From Angelakisella sp. (lineage in GTDB: Bacteria; Bacillota; Clostridia; Oscillospirales; Ruminococcaceae), in assembly GCA_022795575.1 (NCBI GenBank), contig JAAWGY010000029.1, positions 1 to 13,971 on the forward strand: DNA of 13,971 nucleotides, in the 5' to 3' direction. Shown here one piece after another: positions 6,498 to 12,916 of this stretch (position 1 is the first letter of the stretch; each line of letters opens with the position of its first letter). Made by a program: the position numbers and the translations under genes. The notes under the pieces are model-generated. The model did no database searches and was not told the DNA's origin. It saw nothing but the letters and a program-made list of their open reading frames with translations.

Positions 6498-6950
6498 CTA
6501 TTCCAGCTCGCCCCGCTCCAGGGCGGCGATCTGTTCCACCCGGCGGGCATGGCGCCCCCCCTCAAAGGGGGTATCCAAAAAGAGGTCGGCCAGCTGGCAG
6601 GCCAGCCCCGCCCCAACCACCCGCTCCCCCATGCAGAGGACGTTGGCGTCGTTGTGGGCCCGGGTGTACTTGGCGCTGAAGGAATCGGAGCAGCAGGCGG
6701 CGCGGATGCCCGCCAGCTTGTTGGCGGCCATGCTTACCCCAACGCCGGTGCCGCACAGCACAATGCCCCGGTCGCACTCCCCGGACTGGATGGCCCGGCA
6801 GGCGTAGAGGGAGGCGTAGGGGTAATCCCGCTTTTCATCGGCGGCGTAGATGCCGAAGTCGTGGTATTGGATGCCCCGCTCCTCCAAGTGGGCCCGGATG
6901 GCCTCCTTGAGGGCAAAGGCGGCGTGGTCGCAGGAGATGGCAACTTTCAT
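6498..6950 (-). CDS. rpiB: Ribose-5-phosphate isomerase B
   Basis: This 150-residue enzyme interconverts ribose 5-phosphate and ribulose 5-phosphate in the pentose phosphate pathway, supplying PRPP precursors. Family features are the N-terminal KVAISCDHAAF (2-12), the catalytic cysteine in VLCGTGVGVSMAANK (C66), and GIRAA followed by AHNDANVLCMGERV (98-111). The start was set at the ATG at 6950 because AAAGGAG lies eight bases before it and the standard MKVAISCDH N-terminus results; an in-frame extension of 27 residues upstream is Gly/Arg-rich and unlike the family. Some LacAB/RpiB relatives act on other sugar phosphates such as allose 6-phosphate, but the context next to upp favours the housekeeping role. 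Confidence 0.93.
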   Translation of the reverse strand: MKVAISCDHAAFALKEAIRAHLEERGIQYHDFGIYAADEKRDYPYASLYACRAIQSGECDRGIVLCGTGVGVSMAANKLAGIRAACCSDSFSAKYTRAHNDANVLCMGERVVGAGLACQLADLFLDTPFEGGRHARRVEQIAALERGELE

Positions 6951-6983
6951 AGCGAAGGCTCCTTTCGTTGGGCTTGTATCGGC

Positions 6984-7040
6984 GGACAAGGGAGCAGCCC
7001 TTGTCCCTGTTCCCCTCCCGCCGCAGGCCAAGAGGGGAGG
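6984..7040. other. Two hairpins in the tsaB-rpiB gap
   Basis: GGACAAGGG (6984-6992) and CCCTTGTCC (6998-7006) form a perfect nine-pair stem. Beside it TCCCCTC (7011-7017) pairs with GAGGGGA (7032-7038), or alternatively CCTCCC (7014-7019) with GGGAGG (7035-7040). No T-run follows on the minus strand, so these look like leader or processing hairpins in front of rpiB, or a fragment of a dispersed repeat. The minus strand carries the same 12 bases GACACCTCCCCT (7033-7044) as bases 18-29 of the first hairpin cluster. Confidence 0.5.
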
Positions 7041-7090
7041 TGTCTTTCAGATGCTCTTGCAGGCGATAGCGGCGGAAAGGGCTGCTGCCG

Positions 7091-7825
7091 TCACCCCTGC
7101 GCCGCCTGCTTCCTTTTCAGCTCCCGCTCCGCCTGGGGCAGGCGCAGGTAGGCGGGCACCAGGGCGCCGGCCTCTACCGCCTCCCCCCGCTCCCAGGCGT
7201 CCCAGGCGGCGGCGCCCACGGCGGCGGCCCGCTGGTAAAGGAGGTGGGGGGGAGCCAGCCGGATGCCATGCTCCTCCGGGGCGCCAGGGGCAAGCCCCTC
7301 CGATAACCTATTATAACACAGCCGCGCCCCGTCGCCCACAAGGAAAACCGGTTTTTCCATCCGGTCCAGCTGCTCCCGCAGCTCTTCGATGGTGATGGCG
7401 GCGTCCTCCCCAAAGGGGTACCGGGCCACCCGCCCCTCCTTTAGGGCGAAGAGGCCGGCATAGACCTGGCCGCACCGGGCGTCCATAACGGCGGCGGCGC
7501 TGCCGGCAAAGCCGGTCAGGTTCCGGGCCAGGGCCTCCAGGGTGGAAACCCCCACGCAGGGCTTTCCCGCCGCCATGGCCATCCCCTTTACCGCCGCCAT
7601 GGCGATGCGCAGGCCGGTAAAGGAGCCGGGCCCCCGGGTGACGGCGAAGAAGTCCAGTGCCGCCGGGGCGGTGCCGCAGGTCCGCAGCAGCCCCTCCACC
7701 ATGGGCAGCAGGGTTTGGCTGTGGGTCTGGGGGATGTTGACAAAGAACTCCCCCAGCACCCTGCCGTCCTCCAAAAGGGCGCAGGAGGCCGCTACGGCGG
7801 AGCCCTCCAAGGCCAGATACTTCAT
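7091..7825 (-). CDS. tsaB: tRNA threonylcarbamoyladenosine synthesis protein TsaB
   Basis: This 244-residue protein is an actin/Hsp70-fold, TsaD-like partner in the TsaB-TsaD-TsaE complex that installs N6-threonylcarbamoyladenosine at position 37 of ANN-decoding tRNAs. The family signature VTRGPGSFTGLRIAMA (62-77) and VGVSTLEALA (91-100) are clear, with the first strand as MKYLALEGSA (usually ALDTS in this position). The ATG overlaps the tsaE stop codon by three bases (CTATGA), indicating translational coupling. TsaB lacks catalytic metal ligands and scaffolds TsaD. In many Firmicutes rimI and tsaD follow; here rpiB follows instead, so tsaD must be elsewhere. Confidence 0.93.
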   Translation of the reverse strand: MKYLALEGSAVAASCALLEDGRVLGEFFVNIPQTHSQTLLPMVEGLLRTCGTAPAALDFFAVTRGPGSFTGLRIAMAAVKGMAMAAGKPCVGVSTLEALARNLTGFAGSAAAVMDARCGQVYAGLFALKEGRVARYPFGEDAAITIEELREQLDRMEKPVFLVGDGARLCYNRLSEGLAPGAPEEHGIRLAPPHLLYQRAAAVGAAAWDAWERGEAVEAGALVPAYLRLPQAERELKRKQAAQG

Positions 7826-8247
7826 AGGAAGCGTTCATCTCCTGTAATGGTAATGGTGCGCCGGTCCCCCTCCTCGATGGCGATCTCCACCGTGATATGG
7901 GGCTCCGGCAGGGCCTCCTCGATGTTCTCGCTCCACTCCACCGCCAAAACCGCCCCGCCCTCCAGGTAGTCGAAGAAGCCGGTGGAGTAGAGGTCTTCCA
8001 CCGTTGTTACCCGGAACATATCGAAGTGGCAGAGGGGGACAGGGCCGTCGTACTGGTGGACCAGGGCGAAGGTGGGGCTGGACACCCAGGCGGTGCTCCC
8101 CAGCCCCCGGGCCAGGCCGGCGGTAAAGGTGGTTTTGCCCGCCCCCATGCCGCCCCGGTAGGCGATGAGGTCCCCGGGGCGCAGCAGCGGGGCCAGCCGC
8201 TGGGCGGCGGCCTGGGTTTCCGCCGGGCCTTGGGTGTGGATCACCAT
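7822..8247 (-). CDS. tsaE: tRNA threonylcarbamoyladenosine synthesis ATPase TsaE
   Basis: This 141-residue P-loop ATPase energises the t6A-synthesising complex with TsaB and TsaD. Seen are Walker A RGGMGAGKTTF (31-41), VSSPTFALVHQY (55-66), HFDMFR (74-79, usually HxDxYR) and AVEWSENI (102-109, the usual EWxE motif). The start at 8247 was chosen because AAGGAGG lies nine bases upstream and the length then matches the family; the in-frame upstream extension is a Thr-rich translation of the lipoprotein's Asp/Tyr tail in another frame and is not real. It lies 19 bases after the lipoprotein gene and overlaps tsaB. Confidence 0.93.
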   Translation of the reverse strand: MVIHTQGPAETQAAAQRLAPLLRPGDLIAYRGGMGAGKTTFTAGLARGLGSTAWVSSPTFALVHQYDGPVPLCHFDMFRVTTVEDLYSTGFFDYLEGGAVLAVEWSENIEEALPEPHITVEIAIEEGDRRTITITGDERFL

Positions 8248-8266
8248 GGGCAGGGCCCTCCTTCCG

Positions 8267-8764
8267 CTAAATGGACGCAATCTCGTCATCGTCGTAGCCG
8301 TAGTAGGGGTAGTTGTCATCGTAGCCGCCGTCGTACCAGTCGGTGATGTCCTCCCAGCCGGCAAGGTCCGGCGCGGCCCGGCCCCGGAAGAAGTCCTCGA
8401 ACCAGCTTAGCAGCTCCTCCCGGTCGGTGGTGCGGCGCTCGTAGTAGCGGTAGTCCCCGCCCTCCTCCAGGCAGGCGTCCACGATGTACCCCAGGCCGTC
8501 CTCGTACTCGGTAAGGGGCAGGGCGGCGGAAAGGTACCAAACCCCGTCCAGGGGCTGGCCCAGCTCCAGGTAGACATAGCTGTCCTCCCCGCCGTTGAGC
8601 CCCTCCACCGCCTTTTCCACGTCCCGCCAGGTGGGGCCGGGGACCTCCTGGCCGTCCACCTCCAGGTACCGCTCCGGGGCAAAGGGGTTCCCTGCCTGGG
8701 CGCAGCCGCAGAGGAGGCCCAGGCAGCAGCAGAGGACGGCCAGCGCCGTCAGCAGCCGTTTCAT
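8267..8764 (-). CDS. Small lipoprotein with Asp/Tyr-rich tail
   Basis: This 165-residue protein starts with a lipoprotein signal peptide: MKR, a hydrophobic core, and lipobox L18-C19-G20-C21, so it should be processed and lipid-anchored at C21 on the outer face of the membrane. The mature part (about 145 residues) is acidic, with VDGQEVPGPTWRDVEKAVEGL (36-56), a segment resembling small uncharacterised clostridial lipoproteins. It ends in a Gly/Asp/Tyr-rich tail DWYDGGYDDNYPYYGYDDD (142-160). No family was recognised. A ribosome binding site GGGAGGGG precedes the ATG. It is spaced 46 bases after fhs and 19 bases before tsaE, so it is probably cotranscribed with these housekeeping genes. Confidence 0.85.
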   Translation of the reverse strand: MKRLLTALAVLCCCLGLLCGCAQAGNPFAPERYLEVDGQEVPGPTWRDVEKAVEGLNGGEDSYVYLELGQPLDGVWYLSAALPLTEYEDGLGYIVDACLEEGGDYRYYERRTTDREELLSWFEDFFRGRAAPDLAGWEDITDWYDGGYDDNYPYYGYDDDEIASI

Positions 8765-8810
8765 CGGTTCCCCTCCCTTGCCAAAGATTTTTCGCCGGGG
8801 GCCTGCTTTG

Positions 8811-10484
8811 TCAGAACAGCCCCCAGATGTCCCCCTTCTCGTCCACGTCGATGCCCTGGGCCGCAGGGGCCTTGGGCAGCCCCGGCATGGTCATAATGTC
8901 CCCGGTAAGGGCCACCACAAAGCCGGCCCCGTTGGAAAGGCGGATGTCCCGTACCGTGATGGCGAAATCGGCGGGACGGCCCAGCTTGGCGGGATCGTCC
9001 GAGAGGGAGTACTGGGTTTTGGCCACACAGACCGGCTTCCGGTCCATGGCCGGGTCCAGGGCCAGGATGTCCCGGAGGGCCTTCTGGGCCACCGGGGCAT
9101 AGATGACCTCCCGGGCCCCGTAGATCTCCTTGGCGATCCGCTCCAGCCGCTCCCGGATGGTGCCGCAGTCCGCCACAATGGACCGGAAGGCGGAGGGCTT
9201 TTCCACCGCCTCGGCCACCTTGCGGGCCAGCTCCACGCCGCCCTCGGCCCCCTTGGCGAAGACCTCCGAGAGGGCGAACTCCGCCCCCTGCTCCCGGCAG
9301 TAGGCCGCGATGTAGTCCAGCTCCTCCCGGGTATCCTGGGGGAAGCGGTTGATGGCCACCACCACCGGCACGCCGTACTTCTGCATATTGTTCAGGTGGG
9401 CCGCCAGGTTGACGATGCCCTTCTTTACCGCCTCCAGGTTGGGCTCCGCCACCCTGTCCTTGGGGACGCCGCCGTTGTACTTCAGGGCCCGCACCGTGGC
9501 CACCAGCACAATGCAGCTGGGGGAGATGCCGGCGGTGGGGCACTTGATGTCCAGGAACTTCTGCGCCCCCAGGTCGGAGCCGAAGCCGGCCTCGGTGATG
9601 GTGATGTCCGCCAGCTTAAGGGCCAGACGGGTGGCCCGGATGGAGTTGCAGCCATGGGCGATGTTGGCAAAGGGCCCGCCGTGCATCAGGCAGGGGGTGC
9701 CGGTGAGGGTCTGGACCAGGTTGGGCTTAAAGGCGTCCCGCAGCAGCGCCGCCATGGCCCCCACGCACTTCAGGTCCTTGGCGTAGACCGGGCCGCCGTC
9801 GGTGTCGTAGGCCACTAAGATGTCCCCCAGCCGCCGCTTCAGGTCCTCCATATCCGAGGCCAGGCAGAAGATGGCCATGATCTCGCTGGCCACCGTGATT
9901 TGGAAGCCGTCCTCCCGGGGGACGCCGTTTATCCGGCCCCCCAGCCCGACGATGATATTTCGCAGCGCCCGGTCGTTCATATCCATGCAGCGCTTAAAGA
10001 GGATGCGCCGGGTGTCTATCTTAAGAGGGTTCCCCTGTTGCAGCGAGTTATCCAGCACGGCGCAGAGGAGGTTGTTGGCGGCGGTGATGGCGTGCATATC
10101 CCCGGTAAAGTGGAGGTTGATGTCCTCCATGGGCAGCACCTGGGCGTACCCGCCCCCGGCGGCACCCCCCTTGATGCCGAACACCGGGCCCAGGCTGGGC
10201 TCCCGCAGGGCGATGATGGCGTTTTTGCCGATGAGGGGCATGGCCTCCCCCAGCCCCACGGTGGTGGTGGTCTTCCCCTCCCCCATGGGGGTGGGGGAGA
10301 TGGCAGTCACCAGCACCAGCTTGCCGTCCGGCCGGTCTGCCACCGAGCGGATGTAGCCCTCCTCCAACTTTGCCTTGTACTTGCCGTAGTACTCCAGGGC
10401 GTCCTCCGGGATGGAAAGATCCGCGGCTACCTCCCGGATATGCCGGGGTGCCGCTGCCTTTGCGATCTCGATGTCGGTCATCAT
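8811..10484 (-). CDS. fhs: Formate-tetrahydrofolate ligase
   Basis: This protein of 557 residues catalyses ATP-dependent formation of 10-formyltetrahydrofolate from formate and tetrahydrofolate, feeding purine synthesis, formyl-Met-tRNA and, in acetogens, the methyl branch of the Wood-Ljungdahl pathway. Length matches the family. The P-loop TPMGEGKTTTTVGL lies near residues 65-78, followed by typical FGIKGGAAGGGYAQVLPM and NLHFTGDMHAI segments, and the C-terminus ends with GDIMTMPGLPKAPAAQGID and a DxxGxIxGLF tail. The ATG at 10484 was chosen because AAAGGAGG (10493-10500 on the complementary strand) is eight bases before it; a TTG at 10490 would be only two bases away. It is first in the minus-strand block and has its own promoter. 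Confidence 0.96.
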   Translation of the reverse strand: MMTDIEIAKAAAPRHIREVAADLSIPEDALEYYGKYKAKLEEGYIRSVADRPDGKLVLVTAISPTPMGEGKTTTTVGLGEAMPLIGKNAIIALREPSLGPVFGIKGGAAGGGYAQVLPMEDINLHFTGDMHAITAANNLLCAVLDNSLQQGNPLKIDTRRILFKRCMDMNDRALRNIIVGLGGRINGVPREDGFQITVASEIMAIFCLASDMEDLKRRLGDILVAYDTDGGPVYAKDLKCVGAMAALLRDAFKPNLVQTLTGTPCLMHGGPFANIAHGCNSIRATRLALKLADITITEAGFGSDLGAQKFLDIKCPTAGISPSCIVLVATVRALKYNGGVPKDRVAEPNLEAVKKGIVNLAAHLNNMQKYGVPVVVAINRFPQDTREELDYIAAYCREQGAEFALSEVFAKGAEGGVELARKVAEAVEKPSAFRSIVADCGTIRERLERIAKEIYGAREVIYAPVAQKALRDILALDPAMDRKPVCVAKTQYSLSDDPAKLGRPADFAITVRDIRLSNGAGFVVALTGDIMTMPGLPKAPAAQGIDVDEKGDIWGLF

Positions 10485-10546
10485 GGGCAAAACCTCCTTT
10501 TACTGCTTCCCTTTCCTTTCCGCCGTCTGCGGGGGATTACCACCAT

Positions 10547-10575
10547 ATCATACCACATTCCTCCCCGGCTGGGAA
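10547..10575 (-). promoter_or_regulatory. Extended -10 promoter of the fhs gene block
   Basis: On the minus strand TTCCCA (10570-10575) is separated by 17 bases from TATGAT (10547-10552), with TGG directly before it forming an extended -10 element. It starts a transcript with a leader of about 60 bases before fhs and faces away from the promoter at 10784-10812. Confidence 0.65.
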
Positions 10576-10626
10576 GCGGAAAATCAAAAAAAGCGGGTTA
10601 GGGGCGGGGAGCTTGGCAAGGATATT

Positions 10627-10720
10627 TATAGCAATCATCAGAATTGGCGGCATACAGCTGGGCGAGGAGCTTTTTCAGCTGCCGTCCAGATGGGTGTCGA
10701 CAATTTTGATGGTTGCTATA
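10627..10720 (+). repeat. 94-nt bulge-free inverted repeat, RNA-like hairpin
   Basis: TATAGCAATCATCAGAATTG (10627-10646) pairs with CAATTTTGATGGTTGCTATA (10701-10720), 20 positions with two G-U pairs. The stem continues through 10647-10664 with 10683-10700, with three more G-U pairs and three purine-purine mismatches, and ends in AGCT/AGCT (10668-10671 with 10677-10680). Across 38 positions per arm there is no bulge, and all five G-T oppositions are G-U in a plus-strand RNA (A-C on the other strand). It lies between the divergent fhs and BMP promoters and is visibly AT-richer than its surroundings. It could be a non-coding RNA, a small non-autonomous mobile element (the ends read TATA), or a protein-binding palindrome. 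No promoter or T-run was identified for it. Confidence 0.75.
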
Positions 10721-10783
10721 GGGGGCGTCCTGCGGCAGGGGGAAAAGCGGGGGCTATTGGGCGCGCCCCCGGTGGCGGATCCC

Positions 10784-10812
10784 TTGCAAAGGGGATAGAG
10801 ATGTGCTATGAT
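10784..10812 (+). promoter_or_regulatory. Strong promoter of the ParB-BMP gene
   Basis: TTGCAA (10784-10789), a 17-base spacer and TATGAT (10807-10812), with TGC before the -10 as an extended element, form the best promoter in the window. Transcription would start near 10819, giving a leader of about 140 bases before the start codon at 10958. Confidence 0.8.
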
Positions 10813-10816
10813 GATA

Positions 10817-10941
10817 GCCGCCCAAAGGCGGGCGGGGCAGCACCGGCATCCGCGGCGCCGGCGGGGGAAGCTCCCACAGGCTGTCCGGCCCCTCTGCCGG
10901 GGGGCCCTTGCTTTGTACCGGGCCAGGCTGCCCGGCGCCCG
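10817..10941 (+). other. GC-rich structured leader of the ParB-BMP gene
   Basis: The leader contains several potential hairpins: GCCGCC/GGCGGG near 10817-10831, a GGGAAGCTCCC palindrome near 10866-10876, and GGCCCC/GGGGCC near 10886-10908. No known riboswitch consensus was recognised and no terminator T-run is visible. Whether it is regulatory is open. Confidence 0.35.
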
Positions 10942-10957
10942 AAAAGGAGGCAGAACC

Positions 10958-12916
10958 ATGAGCCGTATTGAAGCGGTAGAGCAATATACCTGGGCCCTGA
11001 AGAAGGGGCGCAGGAGCTACCGGAGCTGTGTTCTCCGGGGCCGTTACCCCTACCCCCAGGTGCTGGACGAGATCCTGGGGGATACCATGACCGCCGGCCA
11101 GACCGAGCTGGGGCTGGTGGAGATCCCCCTGGACCAGGTGGCGGGGACCAAGACCGAGGGGCGGCGCTCCGCCTTTTCCGCCGACTTTATGCCCCTGCTG
11201 GAGCCGGACACCGAGTTTGCCTTTAAGTGGATCGAGCTTTGCGAGGCCCACCTGGGGGACGAGGGCATCCGGGACCCCATCCGCTGCTACGAGTATATGG
11301 GGCGGTTTTACGTCCAGGAGGGCAACAAGCGGGTAAGCGTCCTCAAAAGCTATCAGGCGGCCACCATCCCCGCCTATGTCACCCGGATGGTACCCGCCTG
11401 GTCGGAGGATCCGGCCATCCTGGCCTACTACGAGTTTATGCAGACCTACCAAAAGACGGGGCTGTACCGGGTGCGCTTTAGCCGGGCGGGGAGCTTTGCC
11501 AAGCTCCAGACCGCCCTGGGGTTTGAGGCGGACCACACCTGGACCGAGGAGGAGCAGCGGCGGTTTATCGCCGGCTACACCGCCTTTGCCGCCCCCTTTT
11601 GCAAGCTGGGCGGGGACGAGCTGCCCATCACCCCGGCGGACGCCCTGCTGGTCTGGCTCAAGGTCTACCCCTTCGGGGACCTGTGGAAGCTGCCGGAGGC
11701 CCAGCTGCAAAAGACGGTACGGGCCATCTGGCCGGACATCCGGGGCCTGGCGGAGGAAAACCCCATCACTGTGGCCGACGAGAGCCAGGAGGACCCGGAA
11801 AAGGGCTTTTTGGGGCGGATCTTCCGGGCAAAGCCCCTCAGTCACCTGAACGTGGCCTTTATCAGCGATTACCTGCCGGAGGAGAGCGACTGGGCCCGGG
11901 CCCACGACCTGGGCCGGCAGTACCTGGAGACGGTGATGGAGGACCAGGTGACGGTGCAGCACTACGAAGGCACCGGCTCCGGCTCCCGGGCGGAGGACGC
12001 CATCGAGGAGGCCATCCAGCAGGGGGCGCAGGTCATCTTTGCCACCACGCCGCCCCTCATCGGGGCCTGCCGCAAGGCGGCGGCCAGGCACCCCCATCTG
12101 CGCATCTTCAACTGCTCGGTATCCATGCCCTACAGCGGGGTTCGCACCTATTACGGCCGCATCTACGAGGCGGAGTTTATCGCCGGGGCGGTGGCCGGGG
12201 TGATGAGCCGGGACGGCCAGATCGGCTACGTGGCCACCAGCCCCATCTTCGGGGTGCCCGCCGGCATCAACGCCTTTGCCCTGGGTGCCCAGCTCACCAA
12301 CCCCCATGTCCGGGTCCGGCTGCGCTGGTCCTGCCTGGAGGAGCGGGCCCTGGAGGTACTGGCCCAGGAGGGGATCTCCATCATCTCCAACCGGGACCTG
12401 CCCGCCCCGGACCGCAGCCGGGAGGCCTGGGGCCTGTGCCGGATGCAGGACGACGGCAGCTTCCGGGCCCTCATCTCCCCCTACTGGCACTGGGGGAGCG
12501 TCTACCTGCGGCTGGTGCGGATGCTTATGGCCGCCGGCGGGGATGTCCCCGATTCCGGCCGGGGCAAGGCGGTAAACTACTGGTGGGGGATGAGCAGCCG
12601 GGCCATCGATATCCTCATGGGGGAGGACCTGCCGGCGGGGGTGCGCCAGCTGGCGGAGCTGCTGCGCCAGGGAATCATCGAGGGGAGCATCCTCCCCTTT
12701 GGCCGGCCCATCCGGGACCAGCAGGGGACGGTGCGCAGCGACGGCAGCTGCCCCCTCTCCCTGGAGGAGATCCTCCATATGGACTGGCTCTGCGACTGCG
12801 TGGACGGGGCCATCCCCGGCTACGACCAGCTGCTGCCCATGGCCCGGCCCATCGTCCGCCTCCAGGGCGTCTACCGGGACCAGATCCCGCCGGAAAAGGA
12901 GGGCCCCATCCTGTGA
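10958..12916 (+). CDS. ParB/Srx-like domain fused to BMP (Med-like) domain
   Basis: This 652-residue protein has no signal peptide or lipobox, so it should be cytosolic. Residues about 50-145 resemble the ParB/sulfiredoxin fold: VEIPLDQV (54-61), RDPIRCYEYMGRFYVQEGNKRV (105-126) and IPAYVTRMV (137-145), with EGNKR at the place of the ParB GERR or Srx GCHR motif. A helical linker (150-290) follows. Residues about 295-640 match the BMP/PnrA/Med family of purine-nucleoside-binding periplasmic-type proteins: VAFISD, EGTGSGSRAEDAIEEAI, GAQVIFATTPP, NCSVSMPYSGVRTYYGRIYE and IGYVATSPIFGVPAGINAFA. Bacillus Med is a family member acting as a regulator. The start at 10958 follows AAAAGGAGG by seven bases. 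No transporter genes are adjacent, so a substrate-binding role is unlikely; an intracellular nucleoside sensor is inferred. It overlaps the next gene by four bases. Confidence 0.85.
   Translation: MSRIEAVEQYTWALKKGRRSYRSCVLRGRYPYPQVLDEILGDTMTAGQTELGLVEIPLDQVAGTKTEGRRSAFSADFMPLLEPDTEFAFKWIELCEAHLGDEGIRDPIRCYEYMGRFYVQEGNKRVSVLKSYQAATIPAYVTRMVPAWSEDPAILAYYEFMQTYQKTGLYRVRFSRAGSFAKLQTALGFEADHTWTEEEQRRFIAGYTAFAAPFCKLGGDELPITPADALLVWLKVYPFGDLWKLPEAQLQKTVRAIWPDIRGLAEENPITVADESQEDPEKGFLGRIFRAKPLSHLNVAFISDYLPEESDWARAHDLGRQYLETVMEDQVTVQHYEGTGSGSRAEDAIEEAIQQGAQVIFATTPPLIGACRKAAARHPHLRIFNCSVSMPYSGVRTYYGRIYEAEFIAGAVAGVMSRDGQIGYVATSPIFGVPAGINAFALGAQLTNPHVRVRLRWSCLEERALEVLAQEGISIISNRDLPAPDRSREAWGLCRMQDDGSFRALISPYWHWGSVYLRLVRMLMAAGGDVPDSGRGKAVNYWWGMSSRAIDILMGEDLPAGVRQLAELLRQGIIEGSILPFGRPIRDQQGTVRSDGSCPLSLEEILHMDWLCDCVDGAIPGYDQLLPMARPIVRLQGVYRDQIPPEKEGPIL

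Noticed and set aside
6498..7031. Longer rpiB start giving 27 extra residues
   Set aside because: The extension is unlike the family and runs through the leader hairpins; AAAGGAG precedes the ATG at 6950 at the right distance.
10485..10552. Purine riboswitch-like GATATGG in the fhs leader
   Set aside because: The match is limited to a few bases overlapping the -10 box; the following core and paired arms of the purine riboswitch are absent, and no ZTP or THF riboswitch consensus was seen.
10754..12778. Minus-strand open frame of 674 codons opposite the ParB-BMP gene
   Set aside because: It is rich in Pro/Gly/Gln/His, has no ribosome binding site or domain, and mirrors the codon bias of the clear plus-strand gene; a shadow of high G+C coding.
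11599..12912. Upstream extension of the metallophosphoesterase frame
   Set aside because: This part is a Gly/Pro-rich shadow of the ParB-BMP gene. The real start is the GTG at 12913 with a ribosome binding site before it.
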